Positions 49,670-61,922 of a DNA stretch of 64,000 nucleotides are shown here, one piece after another. The notes under the pieces are model-generated. The model was not told the origin of the DNA and searched no databases. It worked only from the letters and a program-made list of their open reading frames with translations. The stretch is from Collybiopsis luxurians FD-317 M1 (Eukaryota > Basidiomycota > Agaricomycetes > Agaricales > Omphalotaceae). The translations under genes were made by a program, and so were the position numbers. The stretch is taken from NCBI GenBank assembly GCA_000827265.1, contig KN834750.1, forward strand, positions 496,001-560,000, written 5' to 3'. Position 1 is the stretch's first letter. Each line of letters opens with the position of its first letter.

Positions 49670-52006
49670 TCACTCTAGGTCCATAAGGACATGGTAAACT
49701 CCAAGAAACTGAATAGGAGGGAACCCTTGCCTATGGGTGGACTTGACCTCAACGTCAGGCTCACTCTCAGGAACCTCAGGAGTGACCGCAGGCTCAACCT
49801 CAGGCGTGACCAAGGAATCAACCTCAGGAGTGACCCGCAGAGCAACCTCCTCACCCATGTCATGTGCCTTTTCTTTCCCTTTCCTGCTTTTTCCTGCCTG
49901 TGATCCCCCCCGAGTCCTGGAGGTCCCCCTTGTGGTGTCAACCCTTCCACTTCCACTTCCCCTCCCCCTCCCTCCCCCTCTCCCTTTCCCTTTCCCTTTC
50001 CCTCTCCCCCTCCCACTTGCCCTGGAGCTTGCCGCAGTCGGGGTTTGCTCCCCACTCAGATCTTCATCCTCATCCCTGCTCGTGTTTCCATCCCCACCCA
50101 CATTTTCTTCCCCTTCAGTGTTCTTCATCTTCATCTTCATTTTCTTGGACAATCTTTTGGGCCGAAACAATGAAGAGGTTGAAGAAACAGAAGAAGATCG
50201 AGCAGGAGACATGGTACTTGGGATGAGGGTAGCAATATGTTGAACAGGATTGGGATAAATGAGATCGGGGGGGATAGAGACAGGCAGTCGGATTGACACA
50301 GAGTTAACTGCGACAGGAGACAGATATATATATTCGATGCTCCTGACGCCTCGATCCCAGAGCCACCAGAGCCCTTCTTTACTGACACTGTGCCTAGAAG
50401 AAACTGTTCCTTGAATGAGCACGACGTGTCCATCGGCTCTGACCCATATGGAGTCAAACGTGGCAAAATTTTTAGCCCACGGAATATAATAGGTGTTCTC
50501 TTGAAATTTGAAGACGTCGTTGGTCCGGAAACGAATTGTGGGTATATTGGAAGGGATTGAAAAGGTATGGGGTGTGGATTCATCGCTGGGACTGGACCAG
50601 GTCCGCATCGTCTGATCAGCGGAAGGCTCGTTTCTGGGTTTCATGCGATGGCAGGGAAGATCGCGACCAGAACAAAGATAGTGGTGGTACTGAGTATCGA
50701 ACAAGTATGCCGCTACCATCTTGGCAGAGATGTCTGAACTTTGCATCAGTCGGGAGAAAACTTCGAATTGGTTCCCTTGCTCTCGTTTGACAATCGCTTT
50801 CCAGACCATTTCCATGATGAACTCCGATGCTGGCCTGACTTCGTATTCCATCCTATCAGCGTTGGTCGAGGGATATACGGATGCAAAGAAATGGCTGATC
50901 TGTAAATCGACCGAGGGTAATTGAGGGGCCGAGCCACTGGAGGCGTGGACTGTGTGCGCTTCGATGAGGTAGTCAAAATTGAGTTTCAGCGTGTTCGACC
51001 TTAAGGTGCTAATCATTGAATCCAGCTTGGATCCGTTTACATAAGCGTCTCGGGCAGAGCTTCCGAGCTTCTCATGGAAAGAGACCAACTGCTCTACCGT
51101 CGCCCCACTTTTTGGTCGGACTTGTACTTGGAGACTGTGAAAAGAGTAAGACTAACATCCCGACCTGAGTCCGCAGCTTACCCAGCAATAAGTTCACCCG
51201 GCGACCATTCCCGCATGAAAAAGAAGCTTGCACCGGCCTTCTGCGCCCATTCAAGTCGTCGTTGTCTCGGCGAGGCCGCTTGCATTATGAAGTAGTTTAG
51301 ATCGTATACCGAAGCAGGAATATCAATGAGTATGTTGTTGGAATCGAAAAGAAACCATGTCGCTCGTGGTACATGATCTGTAAAATATTCCGACTCGAAA
51401 TCGTTCAGTTTGAAGTTTGCCGTATACAACTTCTTATCCTTCCATAAGTATGTCGGTCCAAGTTCGCAAAACAGGGTTGGAAGATTTGCAGCGATCCTGA
51501 GTACCCACAAGTAGCGTAAAAAGGTTGTTTTACCTTGTCAGTCAACTGGTCAGAAACATTTGATGTTGTGAAAGGATTTAGAGCTCACCGATTCCCGGAA
51601 GACCAGCAATAATGAGCCTTTCTCTTCCAAACGCTTTGTTTGTAAGAAATGGATTTGGGTACTGACCAGGATTAGTGAGCAGAGTGTTGGTGGGGGTGAA
51701 GGGAATGGTGTTTCGTTTACTGTCAGACAGAAAAGTGAGTAAAATCCTTAACAAAATAGGTGTCACCACATACAGTTCATCAGCGGCCATCCACTGAAGA
51801 ATAGCGAGGAGGGCGTCGTGGTACTCCTGACGAACCATAAGCGCCACAGGTTGCCTATCATCATCAAATATTGGTTTATTATTTGGATCTCGGAACGTCC
51901 AGATGTGCGTAGGAGCATCGATATTCGGATAAGAGTTCTCGACTTCGGTCCACGTAAAAGTTGTGTTGATATGGCTTTCTTTCTCTGTCCAGGGTGCGGT
52001 TGCCAT
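49670..52006 (-). CDS. Crinkler-like P-loop NTPase / nuclease-fold effector-type protein
   Basis: ATG at 52006. The N-terminal exons have WTEVENSYPNIDAPTHIWTF and NPFLTNKAFGRERLIIAGLP. An intron at about 51,590-51,535 splits a Walker A motif that reads GLPGIGKTT, followed by FLRYLWVLRIAANLPTLF. A Walker B-like TWFLFDSNN and a helical region follow. Farther on, FDSIWVRADGHVVLIQGTV (about 50,455-50,400) with a following SRHSVSKEGL resembles the PD-(D/E)xK core seen in Crinkler (CRN) proteins, with Q in place of E/D. The C-terminal third is low-complexity (GRGRGKGKGKGRGGG) and ends with T/V-P-E-V repeats. The CRN assignment rests on order of domains, not on a search. A role in genome conflict, or derivation from mobile elements, is proposed for the family. 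Confidence 0.6.
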
Positions 52007-52127
52007 GATGGATAAAGGAGAAGGTGACAGTATGACGCCACACGTAATAGCTTTCCCACTCTGGGCGCTTAATGTCTTTCAAGCAAGTCATGCCAAAGTC
52101 ACGCTGAAGTTATGGGAAATCTGCTAA

Positions 52128-52153
52128 CACGGGACGCAAAAGCCATGGCAGTA
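52128..52153 (+). repeat. CACTA left terminal inverted repeat
   Basis: 26 bp starting CACGGGACGCAAAAGCC, matched in reverse by 57994-57969 with three mismatches. Confidence 0.92.
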
Positions 52154-52748
52154 TGCACCGTACTGCCATTAAGGCAGCACGGTTGCAGTACTGCGTGCAC
52201 ATGACGCTGCAACCATGTGAACTACATGATGAATATTTCGTACCTTGTGCGAAAAGCAATCTATATGTATTCAGTATGAATTGTATGGGGCATGTGATAA
52301 GTATACTAAGCTACTTAAATTCACTGCGCTTTGAAGGGATGACTGCCTCCCTTTCTGGCTACTCTATATGCCTCAGGTTCTCTGCACCTGCTGTAGTATT
52401 TGCTCAAAAGAATGGAGTGTGGTGAATGGCACTCGGGTCCCTGGATGCTTTGTCAGTTATTCAACTAGAAGATGACATGAAAAAGAAGATGCTGATGAAG
52501 ACAAGCACATTAAGGCTGGTTCATCTAAAAAAGACAGTGGCACAACCAGCTCTTTTGGTTCTGGAAATCATCTTCCTTCAGGTAAAGTCATTGATAGCTT
52601 TAACTGTGACCTTAATCTAGAATGCTTTCAAATAATAGATGTAATCATTCCATCTGGTATTATTTCCACTTTATGCTGTACACTGGTAGTATGGCTTCAT
52701 GTCAAAGGCGGAATCAGCCAAACTACTGCAAATACAGTTTTAAAAAGC

Positions 52749-55489
52749 TTGCAATTGATACTATCTACAATTTTTACAGCACTCTCAACAGGCATTAACA
52801 GTGTTGTTGCTGTCAATTTGCAATTTGAGAATTTACACATACCCTGTGATGTACGCACTGCCCTTCACCAGACACAGGGAATTGATCCAACAATAATCCG
52901 CACAATCTCATGTCCAGTTTGTTATAAACAATTTACTGCGGCAGCACCCTTTCCTATTCATTGTGATTGGAAAGAAACCCCTCATTCACAGGCATGCAAG
53001 ACCAGCCTTTGGCGTTTACAAAGATTTGGTAAAACAATGAAATGGGTGCCAAAGTCTCTTTACAATACTCAAGACTTTGAATCTTGGCTTTCATTCTTTC
53101 TGGGAAGGAAATCCATTGAGGACTATCTAGAATCTGCATTTCGGCATAAATCTGCAGCCTTTGGAGCTGATATGCATGATTTACAGGACAGCCCAGCTTG
53201 GAAAGATATGAAAGATTTTTTGCAGTCAAAATATAGTCTGGTGTTTGGTTTATATATTGACTGGTTCAATCCTCACACTAATAAAATTGCTGGTATGTAT
53301 TCCATAACAGTTTTTTAACATAAAGCTGAGATCAAAGTATAGGCAAGGTAGTTTCATGTGGTGCAATTGTTCTCTATTGCTTGAATCTGCCTCCAGAAGT
53401 TCGGTACTTGCCAGAGAATATTTTCATTGTTGGTCTCATACCCCCTCCAAACAGTCCAGATGTAGTGACCATTTCTCATATTCTGAGTCCTATGATACAG
53501 AAAGTCTTAGAGTTTCAACACCCAGGAAAAAAAATTGTTACATATTACCATTCTGAAGGATCATATGTTCAAACCAGAATCATTACTGTTATTGCAGATT
53601 TACAAGCAATTCGAAAAGTTGGTGGATTCCTAGCTCCAACTGCAGGATTGTTCTGCTCATATTGTGATTGTCACTATGAGAATTTGGATTCTGTGGATCC
53701 CAATTCTTGGAATATCCGGGACAGTGCACAAGTATTACAGCAGGCACAGGAATGGCTTTCTTTAGGAACAAAAGACAAAAGGAAAAAGTTTGCTACTGCA
53801 ACTGGAATAAGATGGACTCCATTAAATCTTTTACCAAATTGGGATCCAGTCAAAAATCTTATACTTGGATTCATGCATAACTGGCTTGAAGGTGTTCTTG
53901 AACACCAGTTAAGAACACTTTGGGGAATAGGATGTGACACAGAAAAAGCTAAAGCTTTAGATGAAGCATACAAAGAGCTCATATCAGATGAACATTATAC
54001 TGAGGAAGATGTCTCAGAATCTGAGAGTGAGCTTGATGAGTTGCGATTAGAAGCTGAAGAGTATGCATCTACTCAATCTCTTTCAGATGCATCATCTGAG
54101 CATAGTACACCTACACCTCAGCCAGATGATATTACATCATCAACTGTTATGCCAATTGATATTGATATTGGTGAGGAGGGTGATGATATGGATCCAGACT
54201 ATAATCCATTGTTTGATAATCAACAAAGCACTTTCAGATTTTCTGAAGAAGAGCTTTCTCATATCCGTAGCTGTATTCAGGAAATGTGGTTGCCTACCTG
54301 GGTGACCGTCCTCCAGTTAATTTGGGGATGTCAAAGCATGGAAGACTAAAGGCAAATGAATACCTGATTTTATTCACTGTGATATTTCCTCTAATTATGC
54401 CCTCACTTTGGTGGAATAGAGATGAATGGAGGCAGAAGTTACTAGAAAGTTATGTAAATCTCACAGCAGCTACTAATATTATATGCTCTTTCAAGACATC
54501 CAATATTGAAGCAGAGCATTTTTCTAAATTTTATATTGCTTATCGGCAATCTATCAAACAGCTGTTTCCAAATTGTCATGACCTTCCCAACCATCACTTT
54601 GCAATGCATAATGAAATGCTTTTGAAACACTGGGGTCCTCTAGCAGGACTCAGTGAGTTTCCAGGAGAGCGCCTGAATGGAATGCTTCAGAAAGTAAAAA
54701 CCAATCACAGAATTTGTATGTTGATTTTTTTCATATTCTATTTGAAAATTATAATGATATTTGTCCATAACAGATGATATGGCTTACACAATGTTAGTTC
54801 AAATGTGCCGCCAAATGAGACTGGCAGCTTTGTTGCATGATCATAATTTCTCTGTGGGAGCTCTTGGGAAGCTGTATAATATTCTAAGCACAGGTCACAG
54901 ACAAGAGCTTCCATCTGATGATAACATAACTGTTCATGAGCTAGGCCAGTTTTTGTCAAAAGCCCCTAGACTTGAACCATCAGAATACATAGTATTGTTT
55001 CAATACTTGAATCAGACTGGCAGACCTTGCCGGGTTTACACTGATATCCCTCACCCAAAAAATGCCCTTGTCCTTCCACCTACAGCAAAGCAGCTGAGGG
55101 AGTTTGTGATCAATGATATTACATTTAGCTGTTACTCTTCCCATCAAGGAAATAGTAGCATTCAATTTTATGATCGTTTTACTCATATTAATCGCACTGG
55201 GTGTATTCAAAAAATCTTTCAAATACCCTTGGAATACAGGCTGCAGGTCTTTTTCTTTGTTGAAGAGCACTCTTTATTGCCTCTTGATCAAGAACAGAAA
55301 GCACCATATCTTGTTTGTCCTCATTTGAAATGTAAAATTGTATCTGCTACTGCCTCAGCTAAATTTTACATCATTGAGCCAATTCATATCATTATACATC
55401 TTACTACCTTGCCACTCACAGAGGGTGCCTTTGGTATTCCCATTCAAACTATGATCATTTGTTGGGCACTGAACAGAGGAAAGAAGTAA
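52749..55489 (+). CDS. Tnp2-like CACTA transposase, with apparent frameshift
   Basis: Recognised by family blocks: a Cys motif SCPVCYKQFTAA (about 52,910), LYIDWFNPHTNKIA (about 53,250), LPPEVRYLPENIFIVGLIPP (53,385), GLFCSYCDCHYENLDSVD (about 53,645), GIRWTPLNLLPNWDPVKNLI with MHNWLEGVLEHQLRTLWG (about 53,800-53,930). The later part has RPPVNLGMSKHGRLKANEYL and LSEFPGERLNGMLQKVKTNH. Near 54,300 the frame changes from LPTWV to DRPPVNLG without a splice pair, so one base seems missing. That would inactivate this copy unless it is a sequencing error. The true N-terminus probably lies in an upstream exon and was not fixed. Codons are much more AT-rich than in the host genes. Confidence 0.8.
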
Positions 55490-55958
55490 AGTTAGTATGT
55501 CTCAATAGTCAACTGTTGAAAGTTACATTTTTTCTAGTTCATTCTTCCAATTAAATAAATAAATATTGTATTTGACTGAAGATATTATATCAAATACCAT
55601 ATAGATAAAGATGAAGCACTGATGCTATAAATACTGTGAGTAAAGGTAGGCATAGTCAAAAAAAATGACTGAGATAGAAAATGCATATAGTATCAAAAAA
55701 CAGGAGAAAAAATAGGCATAGAGTGTGAAGCTGACATAAATGCAGATACCTGCTGCAGATCAATAAATATTGAGTAGGAAACATATGATTCTCAAGAAGA
55801 AAAAAAAGCATAGAGAAGTAAGCATATGTGAAATGTAAAAAAGAAAATTCAGAAACCAGGTCCAAATACTGTACAGTGAACAAATGAAAAGGAATAATAA
55901 GAAAAGAAAGACTGTAGAAAAGGAAGCAAGGCAAGAAACAGAATGAAAAATTATACCT
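55490..55958. other. AT-rich spacer inside the CACTA element
   Basis: About 470 bp between the convergent 3' ends of the two CACTA genes. Strongly purine/A-rich on the plus strand; no gene. Confidence 0.5.
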
Positions 55959-57757
55959 TCAATCTTCATCCTCCTCATCCTCATCTCTACTCTCAGAATT
56001 ATAATCATTCATTTGATCCAGCTCTTCCTGGGTTGGGAGGTTGTATAAAGCCAGGACATCATTTCCATACTTTTGCATAAACTCCTCCTCATTCATGTTC
56101 TTCCACAATGCAATCTCTTCTGGATCTTCGCAGTGATCTTTTAATGGCAATGCAACCCCATTTGCTGCATACTTTGCCCGCAACTCAACACTGAGAAAAT
56201 TGTTGTAATAATCAGGATCAAAGTAGTCAATGGGAACATTTCCTGGAAGACGGGTGAACAAGCCATCCAAAGTGTCATCAGCAGGACGCTGCACACACTT
56301 TCGATCTCCCCTAATAAGCAACATAGTAAAAATGTAAAAGAAGGATATATACATATTTATACTTACCGTTGTCCAGGTTGCTGCTGCCCAGAATGATGAT
56401 ATCTATCATCTAGCTGCCGGAAAAAGTTTGTAACAAGATAGTTACGCCCAACCTTGCGATGGATAAAGTACTGGGGCTGATCAGAAGGAGCATTTGGGTC
56501 AGCCTCATCATCAGAGTGAGCTTCTGTCTCCTTAGCCAGGTGGAGTATTTGAGGCCGGAAAGCATCTCATATTATCTGGTCAACTCTGTTATCACACAAC
56601 TGTGTAGAAAATCAGAATGATGAAATAAGATCCAGGAAAGGAGAAAACATACTCGAGTATGGCGCTTGTAAGTATTGGCTTGATTGGCTTGCTGCTGTAC
56701 ACCTCCTTGTTTCTTCATCTCAAGCCGGAATTTTCCAGCCTGATAGCCAAAAACATATTTCCGATAGATGGATCTGCACTTGTCCATCTTACCCCGCAAT
56801 ACAAGATCCTTTGGAGCAATTTTTACATATGCCAACCCTGCCAGAAGTGCTTGATAGGTGGACAAAGCTACATGTTCATGCACTGTGTTGTAAACAGATT
56901 CTGGACCCCCAAGCAAATCTGGTTCCCACTTGTCAAGCCCCACAGCAGCTACACTGCTGAAGATTCTTTCTAGCCAAGTTGTCTCCATCCTGCTGACTTC
57001 CTTTGCAAAGGAACCAGAACTCCCTAGTGCAGCCTCTCGCCGTACAGTGTCTACAGCATCCAGAATCTGGTGTACAGCAGTCTGAGAAGCTTTCAATGCT
57101 TCTTCAACACGATCCTGGATATCAGACTGGGGAACATCTGCAAATTTTTCATTAAAAGCTTTGATCTGTGCAGTGCTTACAGCTTTGGGCACAGAAGAGC
57201 TGCATAGCAAATTCCATAAAATGCGAATATGAAGATGGAGGGATTTCTTGAATACAAATAAGCAAATTGAGCTCCAAGTTAATATATTACTCACATGGGA
57301 TTCAGACTTCTTTTTCCCCTTTCCCTTCTTATGCTTTTTGCTAGCACTGTCCCTTTCTTTCTTCTTCTCATTGCTACTCTTAGCCCACTCTTTGTACTCT
57401 TTGTAATCCATTCTAGGCCTCTTCTGTGGCCTAGAAGGCTCTTCTTCTTCCTGAGTACCTGACCTGCCTGGATCCAAGCCTGAGTCATGACCCTCAGGAA
57501 TACCAGTGGCACCACTGAAGCTAGGTCCACTAGATGATGAGGGTGGGTCTACAGTAGTAAGAAATCATTCAACACCAGCTGTCCTGCATAATAATGTAGG
57601 TCAAATTCATACCTTGAGCTTGGCCAGATGAAGACTCTCCCTGTGTCTCCGGGACAAAGGAAATAGTCCTTTTACTGTTTGATGGCTCTCTGCGCCGCTT
57701 GAGGCTGGGAATACCAGCTCCAGCCATCTGATCATCTTGCTTTGCAGCCTCTGCCAT
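55959..57757 (-). CDS. Second CACTA-encoded protein, Lys-rich
   Basis: ATG at 57757 (MAEAAKQDDQMAGAG). The N-terminal part is basic and Ser-rich (KRRREPSNSKRTISF, RPQKRPRMDYKEYKEWA, KKHKKGKGKKKSES). After an intron (about 57,295-57,195) comes a helical region: STAQIKAFNEKFADVPQSDI, EEALKASQTAVHQILDAVDT, WEPDLLGGPESVYNTVHEHV. The last exons give YFIHRKVGRNYLVTNFFRQL and the acidic end ESRDEDEEDED at 55959. It is probably the DNA-binding partner gene often found beside Tnp2, by position rather than sequence family. Confidence 0.6.
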
Positions 57758-57968
57758 TGGAAATGAATTGAAGATTGGCTTGAACTCAAAATTAAGGGGA
57801 ATTGACGCGAAAGTAAGAACAAAGAACTTAAGCAGTGGTGTGGTAATTCAATCTGATGCACACACCATATATGGCCGTGTACGTTGCTGATATAATTTCG
57901 GCGCGTACCGGCATAAGACGTAATGCCACTGTACTGCCACTGTACTGCCAACATGCTGCCATGGCCAG

Positions 57969-57994
57969 TACTGCCACGGCTCTTGTGTCCCGTG
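57969..57994 (-). repeat. CACTA right terminal inverted repeat
   Basis: Reverse complement starts CACGGGACACAAGAGCC. TAA follows at 57995-57997. Confidence 0.92.
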
Positions 57995-58515
57995 TAATAG
58001 TTCAATTGTCCCTATCTCGAGGAAAATAACAAGTATAATGACAGTAGCGCCGTTTAGCATGCCCGCTCCCTCCTACATAGACAGCTCAAGTTGTAACATT
58101 TAGTATGTACATTACATGTAAGAATCTACAAGCAACCAGCCCTTCCTACCCCATTGAAAAACATCAATACGAACATTGACTACTGAGGTAGAGAACCTCG
58201 CTCAACAAATTGCCTCCCTATGCACAGTACAAACACCAGCCATCGAGACATGTTCATCTGTGTGCACATTGAGCAGGTCAAGACCATGCATGTGATCCAA
58301 TACCAAGCAATAAAACTTGACCAGAAAATCAACCTGAATGACCATTAGACCAAAAAGCTCATACATACCTAACTATGTACCGCTGGAGTGAGCAATAGGC
58401 AAGCAAGCATACATTCAAGAATGGAAAGCCTGGACACCCCCGTAGCAAATAAGTCAATGTCATGTAAGTCATAACCCCATGAACATTGAAGGTGAAGCAC
58501 TTTCAACTTGTATTG

Positions 58516-58773
58516 TCAGCAAATGAGAGCAATAATCTTTCCATATAGCACTCTGTTATCATGCAAAGGCAGCCCTAAAATGCACAAATCATCCAAATTT
58601 GGTGTGTCGGTGGTGAGGACCAGCTTTACATTCACCAGGGAGCCTTTGAATGTGTGCAAGTTTTCCAGGACAGGCAGATCTCCTAGATATGTCAGTGGTG
58701 TATTAGTCCAATGGTGAGCATCCACCTGCAATATTTGGATACAAGTATAAAAAATCATCATATGTAAGAGCAC
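58516..58773 (-). pseudogene. Leucine-rich fragment, F-box/LRR-like
   Basis: An open frame reads TNTPLTYLGDLPVLENLHTF and LTTDTPNLDDLCILGLPLHD, the spacing of LRR parts of Agaricomycete F-box proteins. No F-box or start context is visible, so it looks like a remnant or the last exon of a larger broken gene. Confidence 0.35.
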
Positions 58774-58908
58774 CTGTATTAAAAGTATTAGATAACTGGA
58801 CTGTATGAAAAGTTAAGGGTCCCACTTAAGGGTGCAGTGTTTATGGGTGTTTCAGATTGAGACACTGCAGGTAGTGTTGGTGCTAGGGAATTGTGAGTTA
58901 GTGCATAA

Positions 58909-59343
58909 TCATAAATAAAATAAATGATACTCACAACTAGAAATCATACCTGCAATAGGTGCACACAGAGAAGCTGGTACTGTGTCAGATGCTAACATAT
59001 TGATTGACAAAATTTCAAAAGTACAACAAATGATTTGGATGAAGTCACTGCCTAGTAGGAGGTCGGTGGGTATGGTATCTGCAATGATTTGGAAATCACA
59101 AACAACTGTATAGGTGCTCGGCCCACTGCTTGTGGTTACAGTTAAAGGAGTTGCTGAATGGAGAGGTGAGATGCCTATGCTGCAGAGAAAAGACAATGAA
59201 ACAACTGAGTGAGAGAGTAAAGCCATCACATGGTAAGTCGCTGGTGAGTTGTTGACAGTAACAGAGAGCATCACAGCTAGAAAGTGAAGAGCAGAAGTGG
59301 GGTGGAAGAAAGAGCAATGGAGGGACATTGTTGGGATGAACAT
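58909..59343 (-). pseudogene. Degenerate retropepsin-like fragment
   Basis: The frame contains VTVNNSPATYHVMALLSHSV and TIPTDLLLGSDF, which resemble the N- and C-terminal landmarks of retroelement aspartic proteases. The expected catalytic D-S/T-G is absent (ALLSHS instead). It is a probable decayed piece of an LTR retroelement-type or domesticated protease gene. Confidence 0.3.
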
Positions 59344-59524
59344 GATTGATCACATGAAGCCACAAGACTGGAACATAGTCGCCATGGTTACAATGGAAGG
59401 GAAGGCAAAACCTCTACTCTAAAGAGGTAGTGGGAATTTTTGGAGTGAGGGACTGCATCAGCACCTTCATTATTGCTTTCTGCAACATGAGGTGGTAAAA
59501 AAGTGCATTTTTAAAGATGGGAAC

Positions 59525-61700
59525 TATTCACTATGACCTCAAAGTGGAGTTTATAGTAAATATTTACTGCAGCCTCATAGAGGCTGAGGTGAAAATTCAC
59601 CAATGCTTCATTTATAGTAAATATTCACTGTAGCCTCATAGAGACTGAGGAGAAAATTCACCATGACTTCATTGAGTCCATGGTAGGTAGCCTGTTCATA
59701 GCGAAAATTCACTCATGCCTCAGTTAGAGTAAATATTTACTGTAGCCTGATAAAAGCTGAGGTAAAAATTCACTATTGCCCCAATGAGTCCATGGTAGAT
59801 ACCATAGCTTGTTTATAGTGAAAATTCACCAATGCCTAAGTTATAGTAAATGTTTACTGTAGCCTTATATAGGTTGAGGTGAAAATTAACTATGGCCTCA
59901 TTGAGTCTATGGTAGGTATTTACTGTAGCCTGTTCATAGTGAAAATTCACTAGTGTCTCAGTAAATGTTTACTGTAGCCTCATGGAGGCTGAGGTGAAAA
60001 TTCACTATGGCCTCACTGAGTCTATGGTAGATATTTACTGCAGCTTGTTCATAGTGAAAATTCACTATGGCTTGGGTTATAGTAAATTTTACTGCAGCCT
60101 TACAGAGGTTGAGGTGAAATTCACTATGGCCTCATTGAGTCCATGGTAGGTACTGTAGCCTGTTCATAGTGAAAATTCACTATTGTCTCAGTTATAGTAA
60201 ATATATACTGTAGCCTCATAGAGGCTGAGGTGAAAATTCACTATGAATCTATAGTAGATATTTACTGTAGCCTAATAGTGGCTGAGGTGAAAATTCACAA
60301 TGGCCTCATTGATTCCATGGTAGATACTTACTGCTGCCAAGTTGCTCATAGTGAAAATCCACTATGGCTTGGGTTATAGTAAATATTTACTGTAGCCTCA
60401 TAGCGGCCGACATGAAAATTCACTATGCCTCATTGAGTCTATGGTAGATATTTACTGTAGCTTGTTCATAGTGAAAATTCACTATGGCTTGGGTTATAGT
60501 AAATATTTATTGTGGCCTGATAGAGGCTGAGGTGAAAATTCACTATGGCCTCCTTGAGTCCATGGTAGGTACTGTGGCCTGTTCATAGTGAAAATTCACT
60601 ATTGTCTCAGTTATAGTAAATATATACTGTAGCCTCATAGAGGCTGGGGTGAAAATTCACTATGGCCTCATTGAGTCTATGGTAGATATTCACTGCAGCT
60701 TGTTCATAGTGAAAATTCACTATGACTTGGGTTATAGTAAATATTCACTGTAGCCTCATAGCGGCCGAGGTGAAAATTCACCATGCCTCATTGAGTCTAT
60801 GGTAGATATTTACTGCAGCTTGTTCATAGTGAAAACTCACTAATGCCTCAGTGATAGTAAATATTTACTGCAGCCTCATACAAGCTGAGGTGAAAATTCA
60901 CTATGGCCTCATTGAGTCCATGGTAGGTATTTACTGTAGCCTGTTCATAGTGAAAATTCACTAGTGTCTCAGTAAATATTCACTGTAGCCTCATAGAGGC
61001 TGAGGTGAAAAGTCACTATGGCCTCATTGAATCTATGGTAGATATTTACTGTAGCCTCATAGCGGCTGAGGTGAAAATTCACTATAGCCTCATTGGGTCT
61101 ATGGTAGATATTTACTGCAGCTTGTTCATAGCGAAAATTCACTATGGCTTGGGTTATAGTAAATATTTACTGCATAGCGGCCGAGGTGAAAATTCACCAT
61201 GCCTCATTGAGTCTATGGTAGATATTTACTGTAGCCTCATAGCGGCTGAGGCGAAAATTCACTATGGCCTCATTGAGTCTATGGTAGATATTTACTGCAG
61301 CTTGTTCATAGTGAAAATTCACTATGGCTTGGGTAATAGTAAATATTCACTGTAGCCTCATAGCGGCCGAGGTGAAAATTCACCATGCCTCATTGAGTCT
61401 ATGGTAGATACTGTAGCTTGTTCACAGTGAAAACTCACTAATGCCTCAGTGATAGTAAATATTTACTGCAGCCTCATACAAGCTGAGGTGAAAATTCACT
61501 GTGGCCTCATTGAGTTTATAGTAAGTATTTACTGACATACTGTAGCCTCATAGAGGCTGAGGTGTAAATTTACTATGACCTCGATAATTATATACTGCAG
61601 ACTCATTGATTTCATGGTGAAAATTCACCATGACTCATACATTCAATTGTAAATATTCACTGTAGCCTCGCTGAAGCTGAGATGAAAATTCACTGTAGCC
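59525..61700 (-). repeat. Right subterminal palindrome array
   Basis: About 2.2 kb of the same units as the left array, in opposite orientation: CAGTAAATATTTACTG, AGTGAAAATTCACT, CCTCATAGAGGCTGAGG and TGAGTCTATGGTAGATA. Units can be matched in order with 27060-28510 for long runs. The right arm is longer and lacks the 56-bp palindrome. Confidence 0.92.
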
Positions 61701-61922
61701 TCATTGAGCCTGAGGTGATTGCTCACCATGGTAATGTTTAATAATGATGCTCAGTCAATGTTTACTATCGTATTTCTACTGTCAGCCTACTGGATTATTA
61801 AATACATTGTTATTTGATACAGATTATCTCATCTCATTGAAGTTCAGCCGGCAGACCCGTTTTCATCCGCCCGCTGGCCTCGTTTACGGTGCGGGCTGTG
61901 TTACTTTGATCAATATACCGTC
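61655..61922 (-). repeat. Right terminal inverted repeat, unique outer part
   Basis: Reverse complement of 26858-27130, ending ATACCGTC at 61922. See left copy for differences. Confidence 0.92.

Larger units (their letters stand above)
52128..57994. mobile_element. CACTA/EnSpm-type DNA transposon nested in the KDZ element
   Basis: 5,867 bp. The ends begin CACGGGAC and finish GTCCCGTG; the terminal 26 bp are inverted copies with three mismatches. TAA stands directly outside both ends (52125-52127 and 57995-57997), the 3-bp duplication expected of CACTA elements. Sub-terminal TGGCAGTA/TACTGCCA words repeat inside each end. It carries a Tnp2-like transposase (+) and a second gene (-) in convergent order. 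It lies 121 bp upstream of the Crinkler-like gene. Confidence 0.9.

Noticed and set aside
49737..50243. Plus-strand Pro/Leu/Ser-rich frames
   Set aside because: Shadow of the Gly/Arg/Lys low-complexity tail of the Crinkler-like gene.
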